Shown in pieces: positions 61,355 through 64,000 of a stretch of 64,000 bases of DNA. Within the stretch, counting starts at the first letter, position 1; the number at the start of each line of letters is the position of its first letter. Made by a program: the position numbers and the translations under genes. The stretch covers positions 186,001-250,000 of the forward strand of contig NZ_BMWT01000005.1 in NCBI RefSeq assembly GCF_014651375.1. The letters are read 5' to 3'. This DNA comes from Tateyamaria omphalii. GTDB taxonomy: Bacteria > Pseudomonadota > Alphaproteobacteria > Rhodobacterales > Rhodobacteraceae. The notes beneath the pieces were generated by a model. That model ran no database searches and had not been told where the DNA came from. It saw only the letters and a program-made list of their open reading frames with translations.

Positions 61355-62386
61355 ATGCCAGATTTTCGCACACCCGTTGTCGGAACGGAGGTGAATGTAC
61401 AAGCATTCGATACAGCTTTGACAGCGGCCTTGAATGGCCTTGATGCCGATCTGCGTGAAGAGATTTCCGCCATTGTCGGCAGCTTGCGACTGGTCGGGGA
61501 TTGGGACGCCGGTGGCAACTTTCCCGCTGGAGCCGCTCAGAGCGACTATTTCATTGTCGATCAAGGCGGGACAAGTGGTGGAGTAGCGTTCGAGCGGGGT
61601 GATTGGCTTATCGCCGTTGCTGTGTCACCCAGCACGACAGTGTATGCCGAGAATTGGGTTCGGTTCCGTCCGTTTGCTTCTCGCCAGCCCGTGCCTTTCA
61701 GTTTCGTATCAGATGGGACTGCCGGTCCATATGCTTTGCCTGCGCCTCCGAACGACAGGGTGTTGGTGGACGTTCGACTTGGCAATGTTGTTCAGGATGT
61801 CGGGCAGTATTCGGTCTCTGGCTCTTCGTTGACCTTTGTAGAGGCTGTGCCGTCAGGGCTGAGCATCAGCGGTGAGATACGCTATGGTGACCGGCTGGTT
61901 CTGCCGTCCACTTTTCCGGCGGGTACGGAATCTGCACCCGGCTTGGCGGTGACGGGAGACACAGATACGGGGTTGTACCAACCATCGGCCAACCAATTGG
62001 CCGTCGCTGCCGATGGCGGTTTCAGAGTACCACTCTTGATCCCACAAAGGACGTACACTGCAAGGTCATTTGTGAACAGTGACACTGCCTTCTTCGTTGA
62101 ACTGCCGGGAACGTCGACGACGTTAGTCGCTTGTCTGGCCGTGAACATCATCGACCACGCATGGCTCATTTCCATCACGGGCACGGTCTCGACAGTAGAA
62201 GCCTTTGCCACCTTGGCAGAAGCATCTGCTGGGGTTGTGGAGTTCACGACAGGACCTCTTTCTGGCCTGACCGGGACGGACGGAAAGATCACGCTTTCAC
62301 TAGACAGCTCTGCCAGCCCGCCAAGGCTCTGGATTGAGAACCGGCTGAGCAGCAACCGCTTCTTCTCTCTGACACTTTTTGGTTAA
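61355..62386 (+). CDS. Tail fibre protein
   Basis: A 343-residue protein with tail-fibre traits: a start PDFRTPVVGTEVNVQAFDTA, a middle with WDAGGNFPAGAAQSDYFIVD, and the TGDTDTGLYQPSANQL segment seen in many phage fibres. The C-terminus is beta-rich and ends NRFFSLTLFG. It likely trimerises. Confidence 0.75.
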   Translation: MPDFRTPVVGTEVNVQAFDTALTAALNGLDADLREEISAIVGSLRLVGDWDAGGNFPAGAAQSDYFIVDQGGTSGGVAFERGDWLIAVAVSPSTTVYAENWVRFRPFASRQPVPFSFVSDGTAGPYALPAPPNDRVLVDVRLGNVVQDVGQYSVSGSSLTFVEAVPSGLSISGEIRYGDRLVLPSTFPAGTESAPGLAVTGDTDTGLYQPSANQLAVAADGGFRVPLLIPQRTYTARSFVNSDTAFFVELPGTSTTLVACLAVNIIDHAWLISITGTVSTVEAFATLAEASAGVVEFTTGPLSGLTGTDGKITLSLDSSASPPRLWIENRLSSNRFFSLTLFG

Positions 62387-62399
62387 GCAAGGATCGAAC

Positions 62400-63587
62400 A
62401 TGGGTTTCAATCTCATTTCACCGCGCATGGTCGAGGGCCTGCGCGACAGACCTCTACTCATCTTGATCTTGGGTCAATCGAATGCGGCGAACAGCAACCC
62501 GCAGGCCCAAGGGGGCGACCTGGTTGTAGACGATCTCATCAAAGCTTTGGACGATTCCGCGTTTGTTGTCGTCAACCCAACGACAGGCGCTGGCGTGCAT
62601 GCTGTCGGCTACAACAATCTGGCATTCCAAATGGCAAAGCGCGCGCGCCGCGATGGATACGGCGAAGTGTTCATTGTTCAAGAAGCGGTTGGCGGTGCGA
62701 CGATCGACCAATTCATCGGCACAGGTCCACAAGCGCCCCGGTACACGTCCATGCAGGCAAAGATGAATGCCGCGCTCTCGTCTCCTGAGTTGGCAGCAAA
62801 GGCTTTCGACTTTGTTGTAATTTGGATGCAAGGCGAGAGTAACGGCGGCCCCGGCTTTGAGCTGAGCCAATACGGAGCGCAGTTTGGCACGCTCAAGGGG
62901 CAATTGCGATCTGAACCATGGTGGAAGGCGGGAACACAGATTGTTTGTGGCTCCATGCCGCCCCTATCATCCGCGCGGATTGTTGACGCGTTTTTCGTGA
63001 ACACGCTTCCGAATGACGACGATCCATACACGGTCACCGCCGACCTGCGTTCGTTCACCGCCGGTGCGGATCAGCTTCATTGGACGGGTGAAGAACTCGA
63101 TGAGGTGGGGGCACGGTTCTACGACACGTGGCGACGCAACATTGCCCCCGCAACTCCGACGCAAGACCGTGTCGCATCAGAGTATGTTTTGTTCAGCGGC
63201 GAGCACGTGAATGGCCGGGGATTGGGAATTCGCTGGGATGAAGCACCGTTGCAGGGAACGATTGGTGTGTCGTCCTACAGCTTTGCGGACAACCAGGTTT
63301 TTGTTACCCCCGCCAGTCTGACATTCGACAGCGATGATGGCTTTGTCAGGGCCAACGGTGATTTCTTTGTCAGCGGCCATTTGGAGTGCCTTTCAGGACT
63401 GACATTCGACAGCCAGTTTGGTTCTGCGTTTGTCGATGTTACAAATGCGGTCAACACCAGCGACGGAAAGAAGGCCGGAACCGCTTACTTCGATGCAGCC
63501 AACAACCGCCTAATCGTTGCGACCGGTCCTGCAGACAATGCCAGTTGGGTGTTTTTTAATCCAGCAGGGGCGATTTCCCCCGTCTAA
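62400..63587 (+). CDS. Tail protein with SASA/SGNH-type esterase domain
   Basis: A 395-residue protein. Residues 18-245 match sialate O-acetylesterase-like (SASA, SGNH-fold) enzymes: LILGQSNAANS (Ser27), VIWMQGESNGG and a histidine in DQLHWTGEE. The C-terminal 130 residues look like fibre repeats (QVFVTPASLTFDSDDGFVRA). It likely removes acetyl groups from surface polysaccharide during adsorption. The ATG at 62400 is preceded by AAGGA; a GTG-type start at 62379 overlaps the previous gene. Confidence 0.8.
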   Translation: MGFNLISPRMVEGLRDRPLLILILGQSNAANSNPQAQGGDLVVDDLIKALDDSAFVVVNPTTGAGVHAVGYNNLAFQMAKRARRDGYGEVFIVQEAVGGATIDQFIGTGPQAPRYTSMQAKMNAALSSPELAAKAFDFVVIWMQGESNGGPGFELSQYGAQFGTLKGQLRSEPWWKAGTQIVCGSMPPLSSARIVDAFFVNTLPNDDDPYTVTADLRSFTAGADQLHWTGEELDEVGARFYDTWRRNIAPATPTQDRVASEYVLFSGEHVNGRGLGIRWDEAPLQGTIGVSSYSFADNQVFVTPASLTFDSDDGFVRANGDFFVSGHLECLSGLTFDSQFGSAFVDVTNAVNTSDGKKAGTAYFDAANNRLIVATGPADNASWVFFNPAGAISPV

Positions 63588-63625
63588 GCCCAACCCTGAA
63601 CCGCGCAGAAACTGCGCCTGACTTG

Positions 63626-63647
63626 CCCGCCGCGTGCGGGTTTTTTT
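63626..63647 (+). terminator. Strong rho-independent terminator after the tail genes
   Basis: CCCGC-CGCGT-GCGGG followed by seven T residues. It ends the morphogenesis operon just before the endolysin gene; a second small hairpin (GCGCAGAAACTGCGC) lies 10 bases upstream. Confidence 0.85.
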
Positions 63648-63660
63648 GTGGAGAATTGAC

Positions 63661-64000
63661 ATGAACCGCGAAGATTTCTTCGCTGCCCTGCGGAAGCGGG
63701 ACAGCGGTGTATTCGGCACGTCTCTTTCGCAAGGGCAAGTCGATGGCTGCGAGGCCATTCTGGACGCCTGCTATGAGGCTACAGCGTCTCTTGAGCAGGC
63801 CGCATACATCCTTGCAACAGGGTACGGTGAAACAGGCGGGAAAATGCAGGCCGTCCGTGAAAACCTGAACTACAGAGCCAGCGCCATTCGCAAGCACTTC
63901 GGCTCGCATCGGCGCCAAGGCTACACCCCAGAACAGCTTGCACGAAACCCTCAGAAGCTCGCCAACACCGTCTATGGTGGTGAGTGGGGGCGCAAAAACC
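63661..64000 (+). CDS. Endolysin (GH19-like muramidase), truncated by the window edge
   Basis: The visible 113 residues start MNREDFFAALRKRDSGVFGT. They show a helical domain with YILATGYGETGGKMQAVREN (Glu57 as the likely acid residue), then KLANTVYGGEWGRKN, as in GH19/lysozyme-type phage endolysins. Good spacing from a GGAGAATTG sequence. The rest lies beyond 64000. Confidence 0.82.
   Translation, partial: MNREDFFAALRKRDSGVFGTSLSQGQVDGCEAILDACYEATASLEQAAYILATGYGETGGKMQAVRENLNYRASAIRKHFGSHRRQGYTPEQLARNPQKLANTVYGGEWGRKN

Larger units (their letters stand above)
24460..64000. mobile_element. Siphovirus-like prophage, right end beyond the window
   Basis: From the tRNA fragment to the window edge all genes fit a temperate tailed phage: integrase, excisionase-like, recombination, immunity, replication, terminase, head, tail and lysis genes in the usual order. 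Head-tail genes with a tail tube, a frameshifted chaperone pair and a tape measure, and no sheath gene, indicate a long non-contractile tail. Nearly all genes overlap or abut their neighbours. The element is more than 39.5 kb long. Confidence 0.93.

Overview
The window looks like chromosome of a marine alphaproteobacterium of the Rhodobacteraceae (roseobacter group), with a long prophage filling its right-hand side. The assignment rests on the recA-alaS pair, an alphaproteobacterial GAAC-N7-GAAC SOS box before recA, an iscR-desulfurase-sufB-sufC-sufD-sufS cluster of the type seen in this family, a DUF6356 gene, and monomeric NADP-type isocitrate dehydrogenase and TypA of alphaproteobacterial character. 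No database was searched; names come from motif recognition.

Chromosomal part (1-24459): recA (with its own SOS box and terminator), alaS, a DUF1330 gene, typA and an SMR efflux gene with an Lrp/AsnC regulator. Next come a DUF6356 gene, a class II glutamine amidotransferase, icd, and a three-gene HD-hydrolase/small protein/alpha-beta hydrolase operon. The iron-sulfur assembly cluster follows (iscR, class I cysteine desulfurase, sufB, four small genes including a YbjQ-type protein, sufC, sufD, two Yip1-like membrane proteins, sufS). The section ends with an MFS transporter and a large exported BNR-type protein resembling polysaccharide lyases. The most striking chromosomal feature is that the recA reading frame is open but lacks about 23 codons that should encode the Walker A ATP-binding loop.

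Prophage part (24460 to beyond 64000): it starts at a 3' fragment of a tRNA-Arg(CCG) gene, the likely attachment site. A leftward operon (33090 to 24610) carries small early genes, a DUF1351-like coiled-coil protein, a PD-(D/E)XK exonuclease, a Sak4-like RecA-fold ATPase, an ASCH protein, an excisionase-like protein and, last, the tyrosine integrase. An immunity region (33.1-35.4 kb) has two repressor-like genes, a Cro-like gene and five copies of an operator GATTTTnnAAAATC; the same operator sits in the spacer of both the leftward and the rightward early promoter. A leftward-facing cargo cassette (35.5-37.15 kb) includes a lipoprotein and a VasI-like exported protein.

The rightward early genes (37.2-43.1 kb) include DNA-binding proteins, a fusion of an FtsK gamma domain to a GapR domain, an HNH nuclease, DUF1064, DUF1376 and a stand-alone DnaA domain IV protein. 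A membrane/coiled-coil protein with its own terminator separates them from the morphogenesis genes (44.9-63.6 kb). These run from terminase, portal, protease/scaffold with an internal start, capsid and connectors to the tail tube, frameshifted tail chaperones, tape measure, tail tip, fibre and an esterase-type tail protein. A terminator and an endolysin cut by the window edge follow. The siphovirus-like late order is intact, so the prophage appears complete apart from what lies beyond 64000.
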